Source: Bursaphelenchus xylophilus
Taxonomy: Eukaryota > Nematoda > Chromadorea > Rhabditida > Aphelenchoididae
Assembly (NCBI GenBank): GCA_904066235.2
Contig: CAJFCV020000002.1
Coordinates: forward strand, 5,518,001 to 5,582,000
DNA: 64,000 bases
Direction of reading: 5' to 3'
Shown here: positions 35,667 to 46,433 of the stretch, piece by piece
How the letters are laid out: every line of letters begins with the position of its first letter
How positions within the stretch are numbered: the first letter of the stretch is position 1
Program-made: the position numbers and the translations under genes
The notes under the pieces: model-generated
What the model was told of the DNA's origin: nothing
What the model saw: the letters and a program-made list of their open reading frames with translations, nothing else
Databases searched by the model: none

Positions 35667-38600
35667 ATGCATTCCTTGGCCCCCTCGGACCCGGAGTTGA
35701 ACCCGATCCGCCCCGACTTCTCGGATGTGAACGACTCCATCCTCGGCCGCATGCTCACCTACAAACAGCACCATCGAACTGATCAGCTGTTCGCCGTCTC
35801 CGATTATGACATCATTACGGAGCTGGTAATATAATAAAATAAATTGCAAAAAAAATTCTGTTTAGCATCCTGCACTCTCTAAAATTAAACAAATCGTGAG
35901 TCAGGACGAGTACAGTCAATCGCTCCAAGATCAGAGCGTGGTTGAATTGGTTCTGTCGAGGATTACAGCAGCAATACGGTAAATACAGTTTTATTTCAAT
36001 TACATATGTCATGACGGTGGCTTATTGTAAAAGAGACACAGATCGAATTTCATCTCGAACGTTGCAGGAAGATTGAATTCATTTTTTGCGCGAAACATTA
36101 TGAAAAGTGAAGAGGAAAGATAGAGAAAAATAAATATTTTTTTGCATTTTGATCCGAAAAAATTAATTTTTCCAATGGCTTTTGCATTCAAAATCTGTCC
36201 ATTCAAAAAATGAGCTTTTCTCCTATAAAAATTACAGTACAGTACTTATATCACCTTTTACAGAGAGACCAATTGTATCGAGACTTATGCTCCGGCTCTG
36301 ATTGACCTGTTCGAGACTTGTTTGGCCAAAGCCAAAGGCCAAAAAAGAAACCAAAATGCTCATGAGAAGTTGGCCGGGGAGCTAATGAGCACTTTGTTCT
36401 TGGTAAGTCTTCCGAAGCCCTTGATTTCAATCCATTTACAGTATCATAGCAAGCAATCCGTGATGACAGTTACCATTCCCAGCACAATTGAAGCCTTGGA
36501 CAGTAAGAACGTGGAGTTGGTGAGGAATGCGACCAGTTATCTGTCCCTTGGAGCTGTTCACAATGGGCGTATATTAGCTCAATATGCCGTCCAGTTAATT
36601 ACAAAAGTCCTCAAAGGTGAGTCATTGTAAATATTGGTGTAATAATCGTTACTTAAGCATATTAAACGATAGTTTAGGCAATTTACCTTTGGTCCGTGTA
36701 CTCCCTCAGATATATCCGGAGAATAAAGAGCCCTTTCACGCCCATTTATCTCAACTTTTGGCTTTATTATATGACCCCAGAACCGACCAGTCGGAAAAAC
36801 TCTCAATCCTTCAACTTATCTCTATGATCGCTGGCTTTAAACCTGATGTGAGTGATCTAAAGTAACTAAATCTACTCGCATTTCAGCTGATTGTGCCTCA
36901 TCTAAGTGAATTTGACGACTTTCTTCTCAATCCCCACACTTGTTCCTCAACTTTGGTAATCTTTGCCTCCTTGATTAGTTGTGGCCGAGTTGGCTGTCTA
37001 ACTGGCCAATTGGTCCCGTTAAGACGGGCTGTCCAACAACAAGGCGTCTCTCAACATAATCTCCTCACAATTGTCAAAATTCTCTCAGTCATTGCCCGAT
37101 CCAATCAACAAATGGCTACGGTGGCTACCCAAGATATTCTGGCAGTGATGCCCAAATTGACCGCCAACAATCTTCCTGCTGTTTTCAAAGAGTTGGAAGG
37201 TATGGAAATCATGGTTCCCAAGGTGAAACCTTATTACAGAAATCTCCAACGTGTATCCATCTGCTGTCTTCTCGTCAACTCATCAGATGAGAGATTTCGT
37301 CAACTCTAATCCCTCCCTTTTGAGTGTTTACAGTCGAATCCAGACTTCTACTGCGTAAGTTGTCCACACGTCATTCAAATATTTGTAGAAACTGTCTGAA
37401 AGACGATGATAGCCGGAGTATGTCGTCTTCTCATCGACATCTAACACCTCCATCTCTAATTTTACCCAACGATCCAGCTCCTCTGAATGATCGTCTTTCT
37501 TTGGTTACACTGAGAGATGAGAACGTTCAAAATTTGGATAGAAATACCCAGAATCTGGCTGAAATATATCGACAGAGATCAAGTGGGACTTCGCTGAGGA
37601 AATCGCAGAACAGTATGACTGGGTAAGAAACTTTGGAATTTTGCGACAAATTAATGCTAACTGCACTTGTTTTCTCACAATGCATGTCGCAGAAATCATT
37701 CCAGCGACTTTCCGGACCAAATACAGGGTGTTCTGAAAAATCCCCGGAAAGTTTGATCAATTTCTTTGCACTCAATCAAGATATCTACAGTGGGGGGACC
37801 TGATCCAGTGGCAAAAAACGTCCCATTTTGCATCCGGGAAGCATCAAAAATCTGGCAAAATGCTTCCCTCTCCAAGTGAAAAAACTCCGATTTCAAAAGG
37901 GCGCCCGCTCTTTTTGTGAGGGAAATGGCGCGGCCTTCAAAATGAAGTTTTTTTTCACTTGGAGAGGGATGCATTTGGCACATTTTTGATCCTTCCCGGA
38001 TGCAAAATAGTACGTTTTTTGCCACTGGATCAGGTCCTCCGCTGTAGAAGATTCCTCTTTCAGGTGAAATAGAATGACGGGCGGCTTTAGGCTGAGAAAA
38101 ATTTTTTCAGAATTCGGCGTAATTCTGGCGGAGGCGTTGTTAACAAAATTTTGAAATTAATTGTTACTGAGTTATTCACTTCAGTCTATAACAGGGACTG
38201 GAAGTAAATAGTTTTTCGATACGAAAAGTGAAAAATGTTCCTTCGAGCCCTTACTCGCAGGGTACATGAACCGAATCCCACTGTTACACGCCCGGAGACT
38301 TCTTTCCGCACGTAAGAACGGCTACCGTATTACTGAACAGTCTACGAAGCAGCTGGGGTGCGTTGAAAAGTTGAATGGATAGAATGGAAAACAACACTCC
38401 TTTTATTCGGCTGGAAAAGAAAAAATCGGAGACGAAATGGGGAGAGAAAGCAGCGAGACAGCGAGAAAAGCGCACTCTTTTCTCTCCCCTTTGGTCTCCT
38501 GCCGTCCCTTCCTCTTGCGTTCTTTTTATAATAATTATTTTTCGCTGATAATTGGGAGCCGGGTAGAAGATGACGTCTACGGAAAGAGCACTACTTTTAT

Positions 38601-40310
38601 GAACCAGGGGATTATCAGAAAATTACATAGCAATATTATAACTTCAGCAATGGAAATAACATTATCCTTTTTTAGATCCCACTATCCCGAGGATGGTCTC
38701 AAAGATTATGATGTAATGTCAAAATCTGCAACATTACCGCCTTCCCTGTTACCGCGAATACCTTCGCACATTTACGATGGCATCAGAATCCGCGAAGATG
38801 GCCGAGTCCGGCCTATCTCATATTATTTTAAACCCCGAGGACAAATAACCGATCCTAAGTCTACGACAACATTTCCTGTTTTGGACAAAAACCGGGGTAA
38901 GAGACACCCAAACATATGAAAATGTAATCCTTCAGGTCATCTGAGCGGCTCTTCTATCCGAATGATCGATGAACATCAAAGGGGACATCGGGCACAATCA
39001 AATGAGGGTAAAAGGCAAGAAAACAGCAATACTTTGAGTCGAGAAGAGAGAGGAGATGTGGTCAAGAAGTTTGTGGAGCATCGGCGTTCCAAGATTAAGA
39101 GATATGTCAACGAATTGACCTGTCAATATCCAATACCTGTCAAGTGTACGGTAGAAGGGGTGAAGGGATCCAAAACAAGGATGAAGGTCCACTTCTCCTG
39201 TCAATTGATGGGCCCTCATTGTCTATTTGACAACTTCGATCATCTGTTTGTATTCAAGACCAAGTTCCCGGAGATCTGGCTTCACTTGATGTTCCTCCAA
39301 GTCCAAGTTTCCCACATTTTCCATACAAATCAAGTGTTAGATCAAGATTCCCCTGAATTCAAAACTCTCCAGAATTGTTGGGATTGTCTATCCAAAAATG
39401 TAACCAATTCGAGGGCTTTTGTGACTCTGGTTACATCCGCCTTTCCCGGAGTTAAAGAACAATCTCAGATGCTCAAAGAACTGCAGGATTCGCACTTCTT
39501 CGATTCCTTTGTTTACATCGCAGGTGAAAATAAATGGGCTTGCTTCAGTTGTGCCCATCCCGACAGAACAAAGTAAGTCTATGCTTTTTGTTAGTACTTG
39601 TCTTCTCGATTTTCAATTTTTGGATTTCAGAAGTCTCTTGAAGACGAGAGACCCGAGAATTCCAATTCTTGAGGGTCAATTGAAGGAGAAGAAGGGGAAA
39701 TGGCGACTATTCCATCGATGGCACACTAAATACTTTACTCTCTCCAGCGCTGCGTTAATTATCTCAACTGAAAACCAAGTAAGGATGTCAGCGGATTACT
39801 GAATTTTCTTTGAGTTTTTTTTTCGAAAGTTTGGATTATTAAAGCTTTTACGTTTTATGCAACTGTGGCTTTCGGTCTTGGCTACCGTAGCCTTCACTTC
39901 TGATATTTTAATTCATTTTTAGAACCGTCTACCCTATGCATCTCCATCCATTGATCTGTGCAAAATCAAATCCGTCCGATCTCTGAATCGTGGGAAGAAG
40001 ACGAGGAAAAGTTTGCCTCGGGCGTTCGAAGTCCGAACCCAAGATGACCACTCCTTCGTATTAAAGGTGGGTCCGTTGACGTCATCCTCTAATTTACGTA
40101 CATTTTTATAAAATAATCCTCTTTGTGACGTCATAATTTTATAATTTGTAGTTGATGCAAATTGCAGTAATATTTTATAAACTATAGTAATCTTGTAGAA
40201 GTTACAGTAACCCTTTAATCCTCTTTCAGGCCAATAATCAGAACAACGCCGAGGAATGGTTTCATTCCATCCAAATTGCAGTAGCCCAAGCCCAGAAGAC
40301 GAGTCGATAA
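35667..40310 (+). CDS. Melted / VEPH1-type PH-domain protein
   Basis: Melted (VEPH1 in vertebrates) is a membrane-recruited PH protein that tunes insulin/TOR and FOXO signalling in flies. The start [18 protein letters not shown] at 35667 opens about eleven exons. The N-terminal half is an armadillo-like helical region ([76 protein letters not shown]). A Ser/Pro linker follows ([20 protein letters not shown]), then a Cys-containing region (about 38940-39570; [14 protein letters not shown]). The C-terminal PH domain (about 39650-40310) reads [53 protein letters not shown], then [17 protein letters not shown], closely like Melted. The intron 37623-38675 holds a TA-flanked MITE. Stop TAA 40308-40310. 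Confidence 0.87.
37788..38044. mobile_element. TA-flanked MITE with about 100-bp terminal inverted repeats, in a Melted intron
   Basis: Left end CAGTGGGGGGACCTGATCCA and right-end complement CAGCGGAGGACCTGATCCA start long inverted repeats. They continue through GTGGCAAAAAACG, ATTTTGCATCCGGGAAG and CCCTCTCCAAGTGAAAAAA on both sides. TA flanks each end (37786-37787 and 38045-38046). CAGTG-type termini with a TA duplication suggest a Tc1/mariner-mobilised element. No transposase is present. Confidence 0.85.
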
Positions 40311-40339
40311 AAACACAAGAATTTATTCTCATCTCTGAA

Positions 40340-40915
40340 ATGCTGCTGATCTGGTTGACTGTTTCTGCCTCTACCTTCATATCCATCCTTACTTTTATTA
40401 TCTTAATACTGTCCATAATAAATGTCAAGACCAAGATTCATACAAAAATTCAGAGTTTTACGGAAATGGTAAGAGTAGTGTAACAGGTTACAAAAGAAGG
40501 TCATATTAGAGTTCATTGAACTCTGTTACCATCAGAATTGTAGGTCAAAGTATTGGAGAAAAAGATAGCAATGCAAACAATCCCTGAGGCACTGTTACGG
40601 TTAATGGCAACCAAATTTGGATTTAATATGGACACAGTGAATGGGAATCGGAAAACATTCAAACTTCATATCAACGACGATGAAGCCACCAATAGATTGT
40701 GTAAGTGAACATACAAACTCAACGAACTAAAAAGTTTTTTATATGGTTTGGGCCTAGTTTAACCTCAACCAGCTTATATTTTAGCCCAAACTTGTGACGA
40801 CAAGTTCCTGAAGCCGGAAGATGTCTTCGCTGAAGCCACAAACGAAGAGAATTACGCGACGATAGCCTCGGGAGTGAACGAAAATGTATTCGAAGCGAAG
40901 GAAAACGATAAATAA
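40340..40915 (+). CDS. Small single-pass membrane protein, unknown, 29 bp behind the Melted stop
   Basis: Three exons (40340-40469, 40544-40700, 40786-40915 approximately) join in frame to give about 138 residues. The N-terminus is one strong hydrophobic segment (LLIWLTVSASTFISILTFII), followed by basic residues (KTKIHTKIQ), a helix (VKVLEKKIAMQTIPEALLRL), a basic/charged stretch and an acidic C-terminus ending at TAA 40913-40915. I do not recognise the family. Its ATG is 29 bases after the Melted stop codon with no polyadenylation signal between, so it is either read from the same transcript or has its own leader splice inside the Melted 3' end. Confidence 0.65.
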
Positions 40916-42557
40916 ACTCGCATTCGCTGAATTCTGTTGTGATTTCGTCAAGTTCAGAAGCCGGTCAATGGTACGATTACAACATTCGTTGTCTCCGAGA
41001 TCGGATTACAGTAACCCATTGATTTGAAAAATTTCTTGAGGGTCGGAGGAGATGCCCGCAGACAAAGGGATTTATCATTATCATCTACAATATGTTGGCT
41101 GTTACCCTTACAATGTTCATGCCCCAGGCAATTTGGAGAAATTAAATTTTTTCGAGAAATCTTCTAATTTTCCGACATAACCCACTAATCCCAGGGACGA
41201 TGTAAAAGGCGAAAGTGGCCGTTTATCACGCCTATTAATACGTCCACGTGTTTTATTAACTGAGATATGGCCCGAGGGGAAGTGGGGGCCATGGATTTGG
41301 ACATTTGACGTCAAGGATTCGGAGGCGATTAGGAGGATGGGGAGATTTATCTCATTCACTGCTCGAGTTGTTAATTGCCGCAGGGGAGAGAGGCGGTTCG
41401 GGTTGATTACTGTAACAATCAGGAGCTTTGTTCTCGCTGATTTGCAAGAAGTACTACATAGAGGGGGACCGGATACTTAATTTTGAGTTTTCAAAGTTCT
41501 AAATCATATACATATTATCCTTGATGTTTTGTGCCTACTGTCACATTTTTAGCCTTTTATTTGAAGATCAAATAAAATTGGTCGTTACAGTAACCCCGGG
41601 CCTATCCGCAGAAAGTGACTAAGTGCGTAATGCGCATCCATGTGTAGAACAAATACCTCAATGATGACTTATAACTTGTTTAGTGCTTTCTTTCCGCCGA
41701 AACATAATGAAATCGGGGTGAGTCATAGAGAAAAAGGCGGTGAATCAGCTGAAAAAATGGTTTTCGGACCGCCTCCTCTCGATTTCAGTGAGTTTTTACC
41801 TGCAGTTCATCATTTCCTCAGCGCACTACAACGTTTATTCCAGGTGATAAGCCCTTTCAATCTGTCTGGGACCATCTTCTTTGCACCTCTGGTGCTAATA
41901 TTACACTTGATATTTATTTTCAAACAGTTTCAAAAATGATGATATTACTGTGCATAGACCCTAGAAGACCGTAAACCGATACTTAAAACCTTTTCTTTGT
42001 ACTCGCCAAGGTTTTCTGCGAGATCGAAACAGCTGCAGAGTCTTGGTAAGTGCAAGGGAAACGGTTGCGAAATCATGGAAAGGCGACGTCATCTTATTCG
42101 ATTACCTATTCATGCCCCGATTTTGAGCCAGGATTACATCAGTAAGTCAAATTTGTTTCATTTTTTTCAATTATCTAGTGAGACGTCTGCAACAAAATTT
42201 GAGGCAAGGAATGTAGTCCGAACGTGTTTGAACACAGAATACAAGTGTTTTTTATATCCATTATGTTATTCAGGACGAAATAAATCGAATATCAATTAGA
42301 TTATCATTTATTTATCGTCAAAATTCACTGTATTTGGCAGTACTAAAGCTTTGTACAATATATTTCTTGCGTTTGGAATGAGGATATATTCTGCATAATT
42401 TTTAAAAGTTTGGAAAATGATTACGACATTTGATGTCGACTTTGGACGTCAAAAACGGGTCCTGAAAAAAGGTCGATTCCAAACGTCAAAATAAAGAAAA
42501 ACAACCCATATGAGGAGGTACCATAACCGTGATATTTACATACAAGTATTATGCTAT
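40916..42557. other. Intergenic, with a possible short spliced transcript near 42000-42215
   Basis: Most of this stretch shows no gene. TTACAGTAACC-type words recur at about 41000 and 41585, with the complement at about 41408. From about 42020 a frame runs through MERRRHLIRLPIHAPILSQD (ATG 42082), crosses a plausible intron of about 45 bp (donor near 42142, acceptor near 42177) and ends MRRLQQNLRQGM. An AATAAA follows near 42280. Upstream, 41758-41844 encodes a short frame (MVFGPPPLDFSEFLPAVHHF) ending at a donor-like site, but I could not connect it. This may be a small peptide gene or noncoding RNA; low confidence. Confidence 0.3.
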
Positions 42558-44860
42558 TTACAAGACCCCTTCCAGGAATTGGGAGGGATCCATATTGCAA
42601 TCGGAGCCGAAGCCGAGTAGTTGATCGGTCTCGATGTCCAACACACTGGGTACTCTCGACCTGTGGCCATCTACATCTTTACTGACTCTCACAATCTCTG
42701 ATCGGAACACTTTCTCCAATTGGTCGGCACATTGATAGATCTCATTCTGCTTCACATAAAATTGCCTGGTGTTATCAAAAATGAGACAAGCATCGGCCAC
42801 AAAGCTCTTCAGATTCTGATATTCATTGCTCTCCAGTTTTCTTCTCATTGTATCCAAATCCATGGGTTTCTGAATGATCTCATAATAGCGAGGAAGTTTC
42901 TCTCGATCGACGGCATTCCGGAATGGCCAACTGTGTTGATTATCAACCAGGACATCGAGGAGGCGCCAGAGTAATGGGAATTCCTTCCTCGACGCCATTC
43001 TCTGTTCCATGCTGGCTTCAGAAGCAGCGGCTTTTTGATTTCTGACAGTTTGAACGACTTGGTTGTCGGCGGAACAAGTTGGACACAAGTAACCAGCGTT
43101 GGTGCTCTCTACTTCTCTGAAAATTGCATAACAAAATATCACATTGCCTTAAGTAGACATCGCTTAGCGGGACTTTTTGACAAGCGGACCTTCGTACCCA
43201 ACGTACTAACAGAATGAAAAATTTTTAGTGCCAAAAAGGAATAACAGGGAAAAATTTTTGTAAATGTACCCAATGACGATCAAATTAAATCTGTGATAAT
43301 TTAGCAGCTTCTTTTTTAGTCTTAAAAATTATAGAAGATTTTTGTGAGTTTCTACCAATTACTAGCGAGCCTACCTTCCACAAGGTCGGACCGAAAAAAA
43401 ATTGAAAACGGGTCGAGACGAAAACCGCGGCCTAGCGCCAAGTCTAGCCATAACCAGAAACAAGAATAACTAAATTCTTACTTTTGTGTGGTACCAACAC
43501 ATTCTGGATGGAACCAATCTTCACAACCATCACAGCCAACGTAGAATAGACTCTCATCGTAGGGTTTTTTGCAAAGACAATAGACAACTTCCTTTGGAGG
43601 AGCATCGCATTCCTCGCACATCCATCCTCCCATCTTCCTGACCCTCTTCTCAGTCAGCCCAATGCATTTTCCATGTACTCTCTGATCACAAGCTGGGCAT
43701 TGTGCATAATATCTGCGTTCATCACAGACCTTTACACACTTTGAGCATAAAAGTTTTCGCTTCCTTTCACCAGAAGTCAAGTTGATCAGCTCCTTCTTGA
43801 TTTTCTTGGGTTTCTTGACCTCGGCGGTTTCCGTCGACTAAAAAAATGATGTTATACAATAATAATAAAAAAGTAAGCTTATTTCTGATATGTACTTACA
43901 TTCTCCTTCTTCCGTGGTCGACCTCGAGGATTTTTGTGTTCGACCTTGACCAACTTCTTGGTCAACTCCTTCTTCTCACCTTCGTCGCCCTTAGAAACGT
44001 CGAACAATGATAAAGATGACTGATCAAACATGGACCTTCCGGGAGACATTGATTGCCGAACTTCTTCTCCGTCGTATTCAGCCTTCTCGTCAATCATTTC
44101 TGATTTAACATTAGACATGGGAGGACCATCTGGATGAAGGGAAATTTCCAATGGATTCACCATGACTTTCTCTCGCTGATATTCTTCTTCCATGAGCACT
44201 GAAAAAATACAATTTTAGTTAGTTAATGGCGCGATAGTTTGGCAATAGCTCAAACATACCAAAAGAAACCATGCTTCTATCAATCATATCATATCACCAA
44301 CAAACATCAATTGTCCTAATATGTCTCGAAAAATGAGAAAAAGGGAGCTCACTTTGCCTCTCGTGGAGTCTAGTTCGTTTGGCGATGGGTTCGTCATTAT
44401 CGACCGGTAACTTAGGTTTGGCCTTGCTCCTGAAGTCGGAGTCTTGGTAGGCTTCTTCCTCGTCATCGGAGACTTCCATCAACGAGAGTCTACCACAATC
44501 AGACGAATAGCCAGAACAAGGAGAAGAACAGCCCGAATCGATGCAAAGGTTGGTCATCGGGATATCACAAGAACTCAAAGACACCGTCTTGGTGCGAGGG
44601 TATAAAGCATTCATACTCGAGGCACCAGACGCTTCGCTCGAAGCCGAATTGGTGCGAGTTATCGAGGGTGTAGAAGGAGCGAATTCTTCACAATTAGATG
44701 TCGGAATTGCATCAAGAAGGTAGCCAAAATGACGGAAGTCGTCATCGGCAGTAGGGAATGCGGGAAGACTGAGGACCGTGTTGTCCTCGCCTTCGTCTAA
44801 CACAAAACAGTCGTCCGGAATTGTTCCGATCAACGACGAAACAGGGTAATGAACCACCAT
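42558..44860 (-). CDS. nurf-1: C-terminal NURF301/BPTF gene: AT-hook, two PHD fingers, bromodomain
   Basis: Encodes the histone-reading C-terminal half of the NURF301/BPTF chromatin-remodelling subunit as its own gene. ATG 44860 (MVVHYPVSSLIGTIPDDCFV) is chosen because an in-frame ATG at 44926 lies upstream of a TATA box. Exon 1 (to about 44353) is Ser-rich and acidic. Exon 2 (about 44200-43900) has an AT-hook (NPRGRPRKKE). Exon 3 (about 43840-43483) carries PHD1 (LLCSKCVKVCDERRYYAQCP, WMCEECD) and the start of PHD2 (YCLCKKPYDESLFYVGCDGC, WFHPECVG). Exon 4 (about 43117-42558) ends PHD2 (GYLCPTCSA). The bromodomain follows: WPFRNAVDREKLPRYYEIIQ, PMDLDTMRRKLESNEY, FDNTRQFYVKQNEIYQCADQ. In human BPTF an Asn follows two Tyr at the acetyl-lysine site; here that spot reads DNTRQFYVKQN. 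Confidence 0.9.
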
Positions 44861-45020
44861 CTCTCTTGTTTTGAATAGTCCTTTGCTCGGAGCGCTGATG
44901 CCTTTTATACGAAACGCATACGACATTCCGCCCCGTTCGCGGCTGTTTTCGAGAGCGCGCGATATTTCCAGAAAGACACGTGCACTCTTTCGAAATGGCT
45001 GGCGAAAAGGAGGTTAGCGA
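44861..45020 (-). promoter_or_regulatory. TATA-box promoter with heat-shock-element-like and E-box sites
   Basis: Read on the minus strand, TATAAAAGG lies at 44909-44901, about 45 bases before the chosen ATG 44860. A start site 25-30 bases downstream would leave a very short leader. Upstream lie TTCCAGAA (44966-44973, two inverted nGAAn units), TTTCGAAAT (44988-44996) and an E-box CACGTG (44977-44982). More TTC/GAA blocks occur near 45110-45135. These fit an inducible Pol II promoter, but no expression evidence is available. Confidence 0.5.
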
Positions 45021-45368
45021 GACCGAGTGACCAGACCAGAGAACGGAATGACCACCGCCCTCACTCCAAACAGCAAAGAACACGGGGATTCGCCCGAAGA
45101 AAACAGAAAGTCTCTCTTCGAGGTTTCGAAATAGATGGATATGAATAAAAGCATGTGGGATCTCACCCCCGAAGTCACTTTACGCATATTTCACAACAGC
45201 GCGAACTATACAAAGACAGGAAAGACACTTCTTCATTATTTCAACAGGAACAAAAGATACTGTAGAAATCAATTACAGGGTGGGCCACTCAAACCTTACT
45301 TCCTCTTTCTTTGAATTTCTCCGCCGAGACCCCAAAGATTTTCCCAAACTTTAGATTTTTCGCCATTC

Positions 45369-46195
45369 TCAACCAATTAAATTTTGAAAAAAAATTGAAT
45401 TGACATTTCGATGTATTACAGCTTGAGTACCCCAAGTCTAATGAAAAGTACGATATCAGCACGATCTCTTATGGCAAAAGCGAATCATCTTACCCGGCCG
45501 GCGGTATCTTGTCCTTTTCCATGGTGTGGCCAGTCCAAGCTGATTAGCGCACTCAATCTCAAATCTGTACCTCCTCTTGTTAATCTCCAACTTGAGTCGT
45601 TCTACATGAGGTTGGACCTCCTCTTCGATCTGCCTCATTGTAAAATATCTTCGGACAGTTTGTCTAAATTATCATCAGTTATTGAAGCGAGTGACCTACG
45701 GTGGAGATTGTGAGTAATAAGGCGATTGCATTACTGGTTCTGATGGGATAACACGATTCGTTGTGGTTCTAAAAAGATCAGCTACTTTCTAATTGATTAC
45801 TTACATGTAAGAGTATTTGGTTGCGTGCAACTTGTTCAGAATACTTTTATGCCATCCATTTTCGTTATCTTTTTGTACAACTTCTTGAACGATCGAACTC
45901 AATACCTGAACCAGATTGCTATTTACTCTTTATACTTACATTCTTGATATCTCTTTCATCCTGCGTTTCGTTTCCAGTTCTCCTCAAATTAGAAGGAAGA
46001 CTGTTAAGTCGATTTATTTCCTGTGCCGTCAACCTTTCCAGCCGCGTTTGTGGAAATCTGGCATGACTTGAGAAGCGATCATCGGCTTTATCGATCACCC
46101 TGGGAATGCTGTTAAGCTTGCTTTGTCGCTGTAGCTCCATTGCAAAGGGATTCCAGCTTTCGGAGGGCTCGCTTCGTATTTTCAGCATCTTTAAA
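45369..46195 (-). CDS. Unidentified small basic protein gene lying between the two nurf-1 halves
   Basis: ATG 46195 (MLKIRSEPSESWNPFAMELQ) sits directly after a TTTTTAAAG acceptor-like site. Exon 1 continues ARFPQTRLERLTAQEINRLN to a donor at about 45943 (AAGAAT|GTAAGT). The next exon (about 45623) gives IEEEVQPHVERLKLEINKRR, a charged helix, then QLGLATPWKRTRYRRP. It either reads through to a stop at 45456 or splices (GTAAGA) to a last exon ending at 45369. The product is about 160-180 residues and basic. I do not recognise a family. It begins about 115 bp after the likely poly(A) signal of the N-terminal nurf-1 gene (near 46315), a spacing typical of nematode operons. It could also be an alternative nurf-1 exon set. 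Confidence 0.5.
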
Positions 46196-46433
46196 AATAT
46201 TGAGTTTTGACAAAAAGGTTTAATAAAAGTATTCACCAAAAAAGTATTATATATGGAAGTACCTGCTTGACCATGAACTATACAATTCGAGTTTCGCAAG
46301 CATTAGACGAAATTATTTATTGCAAAGAACAATAGTATTTTATAACAAGTCAAATAACAGTCATAAATTAAAAACAATGAAGACCCGGAATAAAATAATG
46401 CAAAAAAATTTAAAAGTTAAAGTAATGCACCGC

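Noticed and set aside
39934..40434. 166-codon minus-strand open frame opposite the Melted PH exon
   Set aside because: Antisense shadow of the PH-domain exons and the following small gene, which have clear conserved motifs on the plus strand.
44541..44723. Plus-strand open frame opposite the first exon of the C-terminal nurf-1 gene
   Set aside because: Antisense to a frame that continues through good splice sites into PHD and bromodomain exons.
44861..44926. ATG 44926 as start of the C-terminal nurf-1 gene
   Set aside because: It lies upstream of the TATAAAAGG box at 44901-44909. Transcription from that box would start downstream of this codon, so ATG 44860 was preferred; an alternative upstream transcript could still use it.
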